Assembly (NCBI GenBank): GCA_022316685.1
Contig: JAKJHU010000084.1
Span: forward strand, 2,675,001-2,739,000
Length of the DNA stretch: 64,000 bases
DNA from: Progne subis subis
Taxonomy: Eukaryota > Chordata > Aves > Passeriformes > Hirundinidae
Reading direction: 5' to 3'
Under the pieces are notes generated by a model. It searched no databases. It was not told the origin of the DNA and worked only from the letters and a program-made list of their open reading frames with translations. The translations under genes were made by a program, and so were the position numbers. This document shows, in pieces, positions 25,601 through 35,045 of the stretch; position 1 is the stretch's first letter, and each line of letters begins with the position of its first letter.

Positions 25601-25804
25601 TTTAAACCTTATGGTGGGAGAAATTGATGCAAAGATAAAAATTTAATTTGCAAAGAAGAGAAGAACTGGCAGAGACATACACATATTGAGAACTGAAAAG
25701 AGAATTTCTTCATAAAATTACACATTGAGCTGGCTTTATTGCTGCAGCGTTCAAAGTCTTGAATGATGTAGTAAGTGCCCTGGTATATTTGCAGTCCCTC
25801 ACTG
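16656..25804. other. Long unique stretch, no gene or repeat seen
   Basis: This is the longest element-free stretch of the window. Open frames reach 224 codons (minus, 24,667-25,341) and 113-115 codons elsewhere. None has a recognisable domain, and the longest lies in GC-rich sequence overlapped by open plus-strand frames. A 102-codon plus frame (23,367-23,675) encodes an acidic, lysine/glutamate-rich peptide without a known match. Local oddities are a near-duplicate of about 20 bp around 24,420-24,470 (ACAACATGGTGAAAAAAACT versus ACAACATAGTGAAAAAACTT) and a short GA run at 19,901-19,913. It is probably intergenic or a large intron. Confidence 0.5.
17712..17727. repeat. Poly(A) run, 16 bases
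   Basis: An uninterrupted A16 tract on the plus strand. No retrotransposed sequence is recognisable immediately upstream, so it is treated as a simple repeat. Confidence 0.9.
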
Positions 25805-25990
25805 GTCTGGCATTGACCAGGCTCCCCAGGGAATGGGCACAGCCCCAAGGCTGCCAGAGCTCCAGGAGTGTTTGGACACCACTCCCAGGGATGCACAGGG
25901 TGGGATTGTTGGGAGGGTGGGCAGGGACAGAAGTTGGACTCTGTGATCCCTGTGGGTCCCTTCAAACTGGGGATATTCAATGATTCTATT
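25805..25990 (+). mobile_element. CR1 LINE 3' fragment (younger subfamily)
   Basis: Clear CR1 tail containing CAGGCTCCCCAGGGAATGGG, GCTGCCAGAGCTCCAGGAGT, GATGCACAGGGTGGGATTGT and GTGGGTCCCTTCAAACTGGG, ending GATATTCAATGATTCTATT. It is the same subfamily as 7525-7719 and 12,762-13,055. It is 5'-truncated and non-coding. Confidence 0.87.
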
Positions 25991-27160
25991 ACTAAACCAC
26001 TTGTTGGCTTGATGTCAAGTCTGCCACCAAAATGAAATATTTTAATACAATTTAGTTCCTTTAGTCCTTAGGGCCACAATACCACTTTTTTCCTGAGTCA
26101 TTGCTAGCAGCAGCCTGCCCTAGGTTTAAGGCCAGTTAAAATAAATTTTTGATGGGATCAAGACAGAATCCTGTCCTTTCCTGAGGTGAGCTGAGGTGTA
26201 ATTCCCATCACTTTGCAGTGACTAAGGCTGAACAGCCAGCTTGGGATGAGTGCTGGGCAGGTGATGGGCACTCAGCAGAGGGACGCTGCAGGTGATGATC
26301 TCATTGCCTAATTTTAACAGCCACACTAGAAAGCTTTGCCTTGTCTCAGTTGCAGTCAGTGGAGCCCAATTCAGGTTTGGCCCAGTCCATCCAAGCTGTG
26401 CTGTCTGAGGAAGAGGGGTTTTTAGCATCTCCTAAGGCCCTGGAGCTGGATGCATGGAAGCATAAGCATGAGTGACCCCCCCCTTGAGAGACACAGTCAC
26501 CTTGTATCAGGCAAAAAGCTGATGGCAGCAGCCTCTCTGTGAGGATGGGGCAGGAGCTCTGCTCTCCAGAGAGGCACAGTCCCACAGGAGTGAGGCACAG
26601 AAGGATGGAGAAGTCAGTGAAAACTGAGGAAAATGTTTAGGTGCCACACCGCCAGGAATGAAGTGAGGGAGATGAGAATTAGCTTAATAACTGGGAAATT
26701 ATTCGTTATGGTCCTCAGCCCTCGCTGTGTTTCCATACAGAACCAGGAGTTTCTCTGGTGACATTCTGGGGAAACCTGAACAGAACCACACACATATGGC
26801 AAGGTGGGCTTCCAAGGGACCCACCAGCTAGTGCTTTTTAGTCCAATCCTGCAGCAATTCCTTACCAGGAAGAGGAGACAAATGCCAATTTGAGTGTGAA
26901 AAATGCCCATTTGTTAGTAATTTCATGTTCTGAAGCTCACCTTATGTATAGAAGGATCATCTGAGGGTTGAAGGGAAAATGCCACTGATAGTCTGCAATG
27001 GCAATGGCACCTCCCTGAAACTCCAGGTGGGATATTTGAGAGCAAAATCACACCAGAGTTATGACCTTGTGGGAAGCTGAGTGAAAGCAGACCCAGCCAT
27101 CAGCTCTGATCTGAGAAGTGTCTTGAAGGTCACAGCAGGAAAACCCTGGACAAATTCAAA
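25991..27160. other. Unique non-coding DNA, no gene seen
   Basis: Only short overlapping open frames are present, with no recognised exon, RNA gene or transposon. Confidence 0.5.
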
Positions 27161-27164
27161 ATAC

Positions 27165-27283
27165 AGTCTAACTATAGTCTAACTATAGTTAGTCTAACTA
27201 TAAAGGTAAAGGAGTAAACTCCTTTGGGGCAAATGAGAGGAGGTTTCTTCTCTAGAAGGAAACCTCTTGAAGGAAATCTTTCC
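27165..27283. repeat. Cluster of short repeats and hairpins
   Basis: The 11-mer AGTCTAACTAT occurs three times (27,165-27,175, 27,176-27,186, 27,191-27,201). The middle junction forms a perfect 14-bp palindrome CTAACTATAGTTAG (27,179-27,192). Three further hairpins follow at once: AAAGGAG/CTCCTTT (27,208-27,214 with 27,219-27,225), GAGGTTTC/GAAACCTC (27,240-27,247 with 27,259-27,266) and GGAAA/TTTCC (27,272-27,276 with 27,279-27,283). I know no family with this signature. A decayed DNA-transposon end or local replication slippage could explain it. Confidence 0.7.
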
Positions 27284-29510
27284 TTCACAGGAAACAGCTG
27301 GTATATTAGGAGCAATATATTTAAAGTGGCTTAACGTTACTAGAGGGTGTGCCAACTTCATCATATCATTAACATTTATTCTTAAAAGGCAAAGTCACAT
27401 AGATAGAGAACCAAGGGAGTGACCAGATTTTAAGCTCAGCCCTGAAAAAAAGGCAAGGAATCATGAAACAACTGTGGAAAGAGAAGAAAGAGTTTGCCAC
27501 ATAGGACATAGACAGAGCCTTGTACCATGGACACAGGATGTTCATCTTTGGTCTGGTTTGTGTGTATGATATTGCTCCATTTCCAAACTTCCTATCTGAC
27601 AGCATGGGAAGAAATATGTATTCTAGACAGCTACCTCAATAAAGTACAGATTTGTTTTGTGGAAAGCCGGATGTTTTCAGTGACGTGTAGGAATGCTGAA
27701 GCTAAAAAGTATTAAAATAGCTGCAGCTTGTGGTGCACGTTAACCCAGAGGGAGCCTGCTTGAGAACACTGTGCAAAGAGCTGCACTTCTTCCACTGGGA
27801 TGGAAATTATTACCTGGTGCTTCTTGTTAAATGAAAAATATGCTACATTAAAGATTTGCTTTAGCAATAGTATTTTATTTTCCCCATTAAAAAGCGGAAG
27901 AATAAAATCTTTCATTTTCAATGGCAACTTCAGATATTTTCAGATTTTTGAAATCTGAATCATCCTTGTTACTCCACATCTCATTTGGAAGATATGACTG
28001 GGATTTGGAGTGGGGAAGGGATTGTTCAAAGCTCTTCTACAATGCCATGAGTAACTAAAAAAGTATTTTCAAAATCTCATTGAATTAATACGTATTCCTA
28101 ATTTAACACTCACATTTGAAATAGCTGTTCATTTACAAGTTTCTTAGTGTCTCCCACTGCAGAACTGTAGAGAAGACAGCTCTTTAACATCACGGAGCAC
28201 CATTTCAGAATTTTCTCATTTTGGTAGAGGAAGAACCTTTCCAATAACAGGTGCCAAAGATAGTAATTTTCTAATTTATACAGTATAGCCAGATATGTTT
28301 CATTTGGAGAGTGATATAAGAACAGGGAAGAGCTAAAGCTGTCTGCTGTCTGCCTGTAAAGCTGACTGTAAAGTGAATTTATGACTAATTTTCATTATTT
28401 TCTGTTCTCTGAGGATATCGAAGACAACAATATCGTGGCAAAGAGCAGCTCATGGAATATCTGTGGCGATCAGGGCCTTGCCTAGAGCTTCTTGGAGCGT
28501 TAGTTAATTCTTGTGATCACATTGCGTTATTCACCTCCTATCAGTTCAGATGACTTTCCTTTGGGGGACATCCATCTCAGCTGGAATGGGACGTGTGCTG
28601 TGCTGAAAGGCTGCAGCAGATTAGGTGGAACATCAGGAAGGTGTTCCTGCAGAGCCACGTGTGACAGCGAGGGCCACTCTGGTGATCGCAGTCAGGAAAA
28701 ATCAAAGCCTTGGGAGCGAAGGGAGATGCCAAGCGGGAGCATCGCTCCGATCCAGAGCTCCCTCTCATCCTGCAGTGCAGTGCTGGGCTGTTGGACCTGC
28801 ACAGCCCCTCTGAGGAGGAGCCCCGTGTCCCCAGGTGACAGACACACCGGCGACAGGACGTGCTGTGACGTGTGGAGTGCGCTCTGTCGCTCCCAGCTCC
28901 CAGGACACCCACTGAAGCCATGTCCTCCTCCTTTGCAGGGACACAAGTGAGCAGCAGTGGCAGGACCCGGCCCTGGCAGGGCAGAGCCTTCAGTATGCAG
29001 TGTAGGGCTGGCAGGGGATCCCACTGCAGGTGTTTGCATCCCATGCACCGATTTATGTTCTGTGCACTTACCCCTGAGGAGACGGCCCTGTATGTGCTCC
29101 TGCTGCAGTGTTTAACTCCTGCCAAAGGAGCCTTCTGGAAGGCGGCTGGAACTGAGTCATTTTCTGTAATTGATTCTTTTAAATGCACTGGACTTCCATA
29201 CAATGGTGACTGGCCTTTGAGCAAGGCCATCAAGAAATTGAAATGAGACACAGCCTTGGCAGTTTCCAGGACACAAATGGGGCGTGTGGGCAATGGAGTT
29301 GATTAGAGAAATGTAATTTTGTTAGCAGTGGGCAAATGCTAAGGAGGAAGCAGAAACTTTGAGCGGTTTACAAACCACACCAGAAGTGAGTGTCACTTCT
29401 AGCTGCAGCTAGAGCTGATGCTTTTTCCTTTTGTTGCACATGTCAGATTAAAATTCCAGCTCTACAGAAGAAAATAATCCTTGACCGTGAGAGCAGAGAA
29501 AAACTGACAT
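27284..29510. other. Unique non-coding DNA, no gene seen
   Basis: A GC-richer part (28,560-29,110) carries long open frames on both strands (minus 28,577-29,293, 238 codons; plus 28,513-28,950, 145 codons). Neither has a familiar motif, and mutual openness on both strands argues for chance. A short ATTAGGTGGAACATCAGGAA stretch near 28,620 is faintly CR1-like but too short to call. Confidence 0.45.
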
Positions 29511-29664
29511 CAGTTGCTCAGAGAGGCTGTAAAAGCTCCATCTTTAGAGACATCCAAAATTTAGCTGGACATGGTTCTAAGCAACTCTCTGTACCTGCAC
29601 TGATGAGGAAGTGGGAGTGAGCAGAGATCCTCTGGAGGCCCTTTACAACCTGTATGGTTCTGTG
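29511..29664 (+). mobile_element. CR1 LINE 3' fragment (old)
   Basis: Diverged plus-strand CR1 reading TTGCTCAGAGAGGCTGTAAA, CTCCATCTTTAGAGACATCC, AGCTGGACATGGTTCTAAGC, GATCCTCTGGAGGCCCTTTA and TATGGTTCTGTG. The order and spacing fit the CR1 tail with its end decayed. Confidence 0.7.
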
Positions 29665-31597
29665 CCAACAGCAACAGGGTCTCTTTCATTGGCATATCAA
29701 ATACCAGTAGAGGTGGATCTGTACAGTGTTCAGTGATACCACCTGTAATCATAAAAGTGCTCAGCAACATCCCTTTCCATATTGTGTTTAATTTAGATTT
29801 AAAATAAGAGAAAATGCCACCATTCCAGTTCAATATCAACTTGGTGAGCAAGTACACGAGCAGGTACGTGCCCAGCTGGAAATCGCAGAATGCAACTGCA
29901 GCCCAGGAAGATTAACTAGAATGGCAACAGTGACTGCAGTTCCAGTCCCCAGCTAAAACCTGGAGCACAGACGTGCCAGGAGATGACATTAATTTGTTTC
30001 AGGGGATGTCCTTGGATCACAGAGAGCAAACACGCTGATGCACCGTGCCAGAGGGACCCCGAGGGCGCCAGGGATGACGTGCACCTACAACATGTGGTGG
30101 CCTCACGCTGGAGGAGGGGAAGCTTTCAGCCCCGATCAGCAACGCCGTGCGGGACAGGATGTGAAGAAGGATGTGTTCCTTACTTAAAACAATGCAAGGC
30201 TTATTTTTTTTAATCTAGTCAAAATACAAAGATTGAAATTTGGCTGCAAAACCTGGACCAGCCTGTCTACAATGGCAGAGTGAACCAAATTATTGAACCT
30301 TGGTCCTTGAAAGTGTCTTTGGAGTTTTATACCATGAGATTCTGAGGCTGCCCACTCCATTTTTTTTAGGGATACCTTTATGATTAAGCTGAAAAATTAT
30401 GTGAATTTCTTAAAGCTTTGTCTACTTCTGCCTACATTCCTGTTAAGCTCAAAGTCCAACTGCATCCATGGGAGTGACAGCTCAGATGAGAGTGGAGGGC
30501 CAAATGAAAATTACGTGGAGATCTCATTTGACAAGGCCACTTCAGACAAAAGAAATGTTAAACAAATAGCCTTACACAATGGGAAATGCTGAACTTGGGC
30601 TGACCCTCACTGGTGGCTGGGTGCCAAAGGAAAGTTTGAAGCTACCCACATGTTCCCTTTTGGAAAGCTCTCTGGGTTTAATGTCCAGCATTTGTATATC
30701 ATTTAAAATGGAAAATGTAGAGTGTTTAATTATTTTCCCAGGGTATGACAGCTGATGGAAATTAAAATGTCTGCCCAGAACTCCTCTGCTTCACAGAACA
30801 AATCCTGGTAATTACTCAGAAGATATAAACCTGGACTATGTTAAACCATAGACCACAAATAGATGAGACTGGATGATTTTGCAGTGCAAAGATAGTACCA
30901 AAGAAAACTAAATTATTCAGGTGAATCTTCCTTAGATGAGTGTTGCTTTTGGGCTGCCATCTGCTGCCACAAGCAGTTACAAAGATCACAGTCTGGGTAA
31001 CTTCAGATTTGTCTGCTTGGGCAGGGAACACAAAACACTGGGGAAGAATATCTCTTCTCAGCATAGGTGGAGTTAGAAGAAAGTTTTCAGCTTTCAGGAC
31101 CACAAGTCCTTCAAATATTATAATAAGACCCGATTTTCCTTGCCTAATATAAACCAAATCATGGCCAGGAATATGAACTACTACGAAAAGACACTAACAT
31201 CCAATCACCTTGCCATTACCTTCTGGTATTCCAGATTTACTTTTTCTTGGCCATTGCAGAAAAGCTGCAGTCTAATATTTTAAATATTCTGATCATTGCT
31301 GTCTGGAGTAATGGCAGAAAACAAATTACTAAAGGGATTGATCTCATAAAGCAAAATTACCTATTTGAAATGGAGAGCTGCCACCACGATCTGATGGCAC
31401 CAGTCACAGTTGCAGGAAAATGCAGCTCAGGGTTTGAGGGAAGAGGACCACAGACCCCTGGCCAAGCTGATTTAAGGTTTGTGATGGGCATTCTCCTTTT
31501 AACTCAAGATGAATCTGAGGTTCAAATGCAAGTGTCCTGAGGGGCTAGAAAGTGCTTAGGGGCAGGTTTGGGGGTGTTGGTTTCTTCTCCCAAGTAA
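29665..31597. other. Unique non-coding DNA, no gene seen
   Basis: No recognisable element. A 70-codon plus frame (30,380-30,592) has a hydrophobic N-terminal stretch followed by a Ser/Asp-rich segment, superficially like a small secreted peptide. With no homology, no splice context and only one candidate start, it is not called a gene. Confidence 0.45.
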
Positions 31598-31869
31598 CAA
31601 GAATTGGACAAGAGAAAACAGATCATGTTGCACCAGGAAAGTTTTAGGTTGGATATTGGAAAATTTTCTTTGTCCAAAAGGTTGTTAAGCAGTGGTACTG
31701 TCTACCCAGGGCAGTTATTGAGTCCCCATCCCTGTAAAGATTTCAAAGCCATGTGGCACTTGTGGACATGTTTTAATTGTGGTCGTGGTTGTGCTGGGGC
31801 AGCTGTTGGATTTGATGGGCTCAGAGGTCTTTTCCAACCTAAATGATTCTAAGATTCTGTGATTCTATG
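31598..31869 (+). mobile_element. CR1 LINE 3' fragment with intact tail
   Basis: Plus-strand CR1 running from TTTTAGGTTGGATATTGGAA through CCAGGGCAGTTATTGAGTCC, CATCCCTGTAAAGATTTCAA, TGGATTTGATGGGCTCAGAG and TCTTTTCCAACCTAAATGAT. It ends with three copies of the octamer-type tail (GATTCTAAGATTCTGTGATTC and following bases). The terminal repeat is the hallmark of a CR1 3' end and fixes the orientation. It lies 38 bp left of a solo LTR. Confidence 0.88.
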
Positions 31870-31907
31870 TACCCCACCCCAGCCCCCATTTTTACCAAGA
31901 ACATTTC

Positions 31908-32195
31908 TGTCACTAGAAGACACGAAGAGAAAATGATACACACTCTTTGACTCTAAGAAGAAGGCTGAAGAAGTCCTTTATTATTTACAAAGACCTCACT
32001 TTTATAGGTTCTGAACGATGACCAGGGATTCGAGAACAAGGTTACTACTCTCCATCCCACTGGCCAGGCTAGAAGTCCATCAATTGACTCCCATCAGAAA
32101 GGAATGTGGAAAACATGATGTTTACAGTACACACCCTGAGAATTCAGCTGCAGAGCTGTAAATATCTCACAAAAGCTCACATAATATGGTGAACA
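31908..32195 (-). mobile_element. Endogenous retrovirus solo LTR, 6-bp TSD
   Basis: This 288-bp element on the minus strand starts TGTTCACCATATT and ends TCTAGTGACA, so it has canonical TG...CA ends with near-matching inverted termini (TGTTCAC against TGTCAC). It is flanked by the perfect direct repeat CATTTC (31,902-31,907 and 32,196-32,201), a 6-bp target duplication as made by alpha/beta-retrovirus-like (ERVK-type) integrases. Inside, on the minus strand, there is a TATA box (TATAAAA, complement of 32,000-32,006) and 18 bases later a poly(A) signal AATAAA (complement of 31,977-31,982), giving the order U3-R-U5. No internal viral genes remain, so it is the product of LTR-LTR recombination. 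Family naming needs a repeat library. Confidence 0.85.
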
Positions 32196-32201
32196 CATTT
32201 C

Positions 32202-34804
32202 TTTCTCCTGGTAGAAGAAGGAGGGATACCTCCAAATGCTTGCAGCTTTCAGTCAAAGTTGCTTCTATTTGTGGTTGACTGGAGAAGTTCATGGACTTGC
32301 TGGAATTACAAACTGTTTCTCCCCATCCCTCTTCTGCGAAGGCTGCAAAATGCTTGGCTGTAAGAGGAGCCACGGAGCCCTCAAACCAAGGCTTAGTGCG
32401 CTGGTGAAATCAGACTGACACTACCTGCGTGCTCTCAATCCTCCAGGATTTTGGATGGCTGGGTTTCAGAGTGAGTTTTCTGGTGGGGATCCTGAGGACC
32501 TGCCACAAACCCAGCTGCTGGCAAACCTTTACCTGGTGAACTTGCTGGGTTGGACATGTTTTGCTGGGAGAAATGTTTCTGCTGTCCTCTCCTGGCACAG
32601 CTCCTGAGGTAGCGAAGGGTGGCTGAAGGCTTTGTTGCACTGATGCCATGACATTATGGGCCAAGGCTGGCCAGTCAGGGAACACAAGGCTAGCTAGTCA
32701 GGAGCTGAGCAAATCCCTCTCCATGAGAGGCTTTCGAAACCCCCAGGGGGACCATGGCAATCTCATGGAAATACCCATTATACAAAATGGGCCTGACGAG
32801 TGATTTGTCTTCTGAGGAGAAGACAAGCCGGATAAAATGTCGTTGTTGAATAGCAGGAGGAGCAGAACGCGTCAGTCCTTCTCATTAAATCCTCCTTTGC
32901 AGAGATGATTTGACCCCAAGGAGTTGTAAAAGAAGGCTGCAAAGCAGCTGAGCCTTTCACATGGGTCAGACTGCAGCAGTGGTGGGTGTTTTAATACCTG
33001 AATCTACAGACTCCTTGCAAGATAATTGTCCATCTCCCCTAATTCAGCTGACACCAGCTGAACACTTTCCAGCATGATGACATGCTCAGTGCAGTTTTCA
33101 GGGACAAATTATAAATATTAAAACAAATTATAACCATTTCTAGCTGCAGGCTAAACATAACTTGGTTTGCCAAGTGGGGCTGAATGTGAGATGTATTTCT
33201 GCTGATGCAGGAAGACCCGTGAACAAGTCACCCAGCTTTCTGATCCTCTTCTCTGCAAAAACTGTAATCCATGGCACAAAAGTTACTGTGGAAGCTATCA
33301 AAATGATAAAAAATAATTCTTGTAGCCTGGTTTCTTGCAGACAGTCACACACTGCTGCGCCTCTTCCACTGCTATAGCCCCAGGTCCAGCAAATGTCCTG
33401 CAATACACAATCATAGAGCTCTGCTCTCGTCAAAACAGCTTCAGTTCTGCTCTCCTCCTCTCCTGGATCTTTCCTTTCATCAGTTCCTCTCTCATGTCAC
33501 CCATGACCTGCCACAGAAAATGTTCTCTCTTCACCCTGCCAGAGGACTGCACAAGCCATTCCCTTGAGTTTCATTCCCGTGGATTAGTTGATGAGTACAT
33601 CCATGGCCAGCAGCATCTGCTGAAGGCAATGTCTAGGAGGAAAGTTCTCCCTGTCTTTCCCTCCGTGGCAGCACCAATAACATCACTTTTCTCTATGTGC
33701 TTCTCTATTCTTATGGAGTTTAGAGGACTTTATTCTTTTTAAGCTCTTTACTGCAGCCTGGTTGCTCCCTGGGATTAAGCTGATCACAGCCTGATGGTAA
33801 CAGCCTCCTTTCCACAGGAAGCCGGGCTAAAAGCCTTCTCCTCACCTGCACTTGGAAGCTGCCAGTTTGACAATCTGCCAGAACCTGCTTGACAAAAGCA
33901 GACCTCTGCATGCTTCCTCCTGCAATTACTTTCCCGTGGAGCCTAAAGGTGAACTGCCAGGTCATTGATCTCACTGTAAACAAGGTATTGGCAGGAGATC
34001 TCCATGGGGATGGAGTGTCTGGGAATTACACATGCTGGCTGCTCCTCACGTCCGTCTGCTACTAACTGGTCCCTAAATGAAGAGGAGTCACCGAAAGTGA
34101 GTCACAGGCCATTGGACTTATTTTCATTAGTAGCTCCAAAAAAAGTCACCCACTCAAAAGTTAGACAAGTGCATGGCTTATCACAACTAATTTGCAGCTT
34201 CAGTTCCCTTGCAAGTTCATCCAGTTTCTGAGTGCAACCCTTGCTTTCTTTAATCTTTAGAGGAGCACTTAATGTCAAGTCAACACAGCAGGCTGCTTCT
34301 TCCTCGTAACACATTTTTGAACCAGGTAATGTCCACAACTGATCTCATAGCCTGGCCCCACAAAGAGTTTTCCTGGCACCACTTCAGGACAAGACACTGT
34401 GGTCCAGAGGAAGTCCTTGGCTGGCTGGTGATAGCAGGTTTTGGGCCCATTACCCATTTCTGCAGCGGAAGGCAGTCATGTCAAGCCACACGTTAACCAC
34501 ACATTCCTGAGCTCTGTCTGCTCCAGGGAAAAGTGCCTGTAAGCCAGTGAACAACAGCTGAGAGAACTGATTTAAGCTGGATATGAAACTTTAATGCTGG
34601 CACTTCTGAAGTGGTTGTACTTGCAAGTCTGACAGCCCCAGTTTAACACCGATGTTTGCAAGTGTTCAGGCTTTTTAAAAGGAAATTGAGCTCATGACTG
34701 TATCTGGAAATCCCACTCTGAGCTCATCAGAACCAACCTGGACCACCGAGAAAGCTGAAATTCTTCAATGTGCTGCCCAAACCTCTGCCTTAATTACCTG
34801 AGTC
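32202..34804. other. Unique non-coding DNA, no gene seen
   Basis: Short overlapping frames only, the longest being plus 33,335-33,742 with 135 codons and no motif. No exon, RNA gene or repeat recognised. Confidence 0.5.
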
Positions 34805-35045
34805 ATGGATGGATGATGGGGCAGAGAGCACCCTCAGCAAGTTTGCAGGTGACACAAAACTGGGAGGAATGGCTGATGGACCCAGATGGATGTGCTGCTC
34901 TCCGTGGGCACCTCAACAGCCCGGAGAAATGGGTTGGCAAGAGCCACACAAACTTCAACAAGAAGTTCAAGGTCCTGCCCCTCTGGAGCAACAGCTCCAA
35001 GCACAAGAAGGTGCTGGGGGCCAACCAGTTGGCAAACAGCCTGGC
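34805..35045 (+). mobile_element. CR1 LINE fragment, reverse-transcriptase end
   Basis: This copy covers the coding end of CR1 rather than the tail. In frame from 34,809 it encodes DDGAESTLSKFAGDTKLGG, the region around the reverse-transcriptase active-site motif. CR1 elements normally show FADD at this spot. Here it reads FAGD, so one catalytic aspartate is replaced and the enzyme would be dead even if complete. The frame then drifts from the family consensus with indels, while CTGCCCCTCTGGAGCAACAG and GCACAAGAAGGTGCTGGGGG still match the CR1 layout. It ends abruptly near 35,045 without the 3' UTR or terminal repeat, so both ends are truncated. Several overlapping open frames here are by-products of this fragment. 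Confidence 0.8.

Noticed and set aside
28600..28700. Faint CR1-like stretch around ATTAGGTGGAACATCAGGAA
   Set aside because: Similarity limited to about 30 bases without the neighbouring CR1 blocks.
28577..29293. 238-codon minus-strand open frame
   Set aside because: No known motif, open plus-strand frames overlap it, and the composition is that of GC-rich non-coding DNA. No splice or start context supports it.
30380..30592. 70-codon frame resembling a small secreted peptide
   Set aside because: Single short frame with no homology or promoter context; below what I can support.
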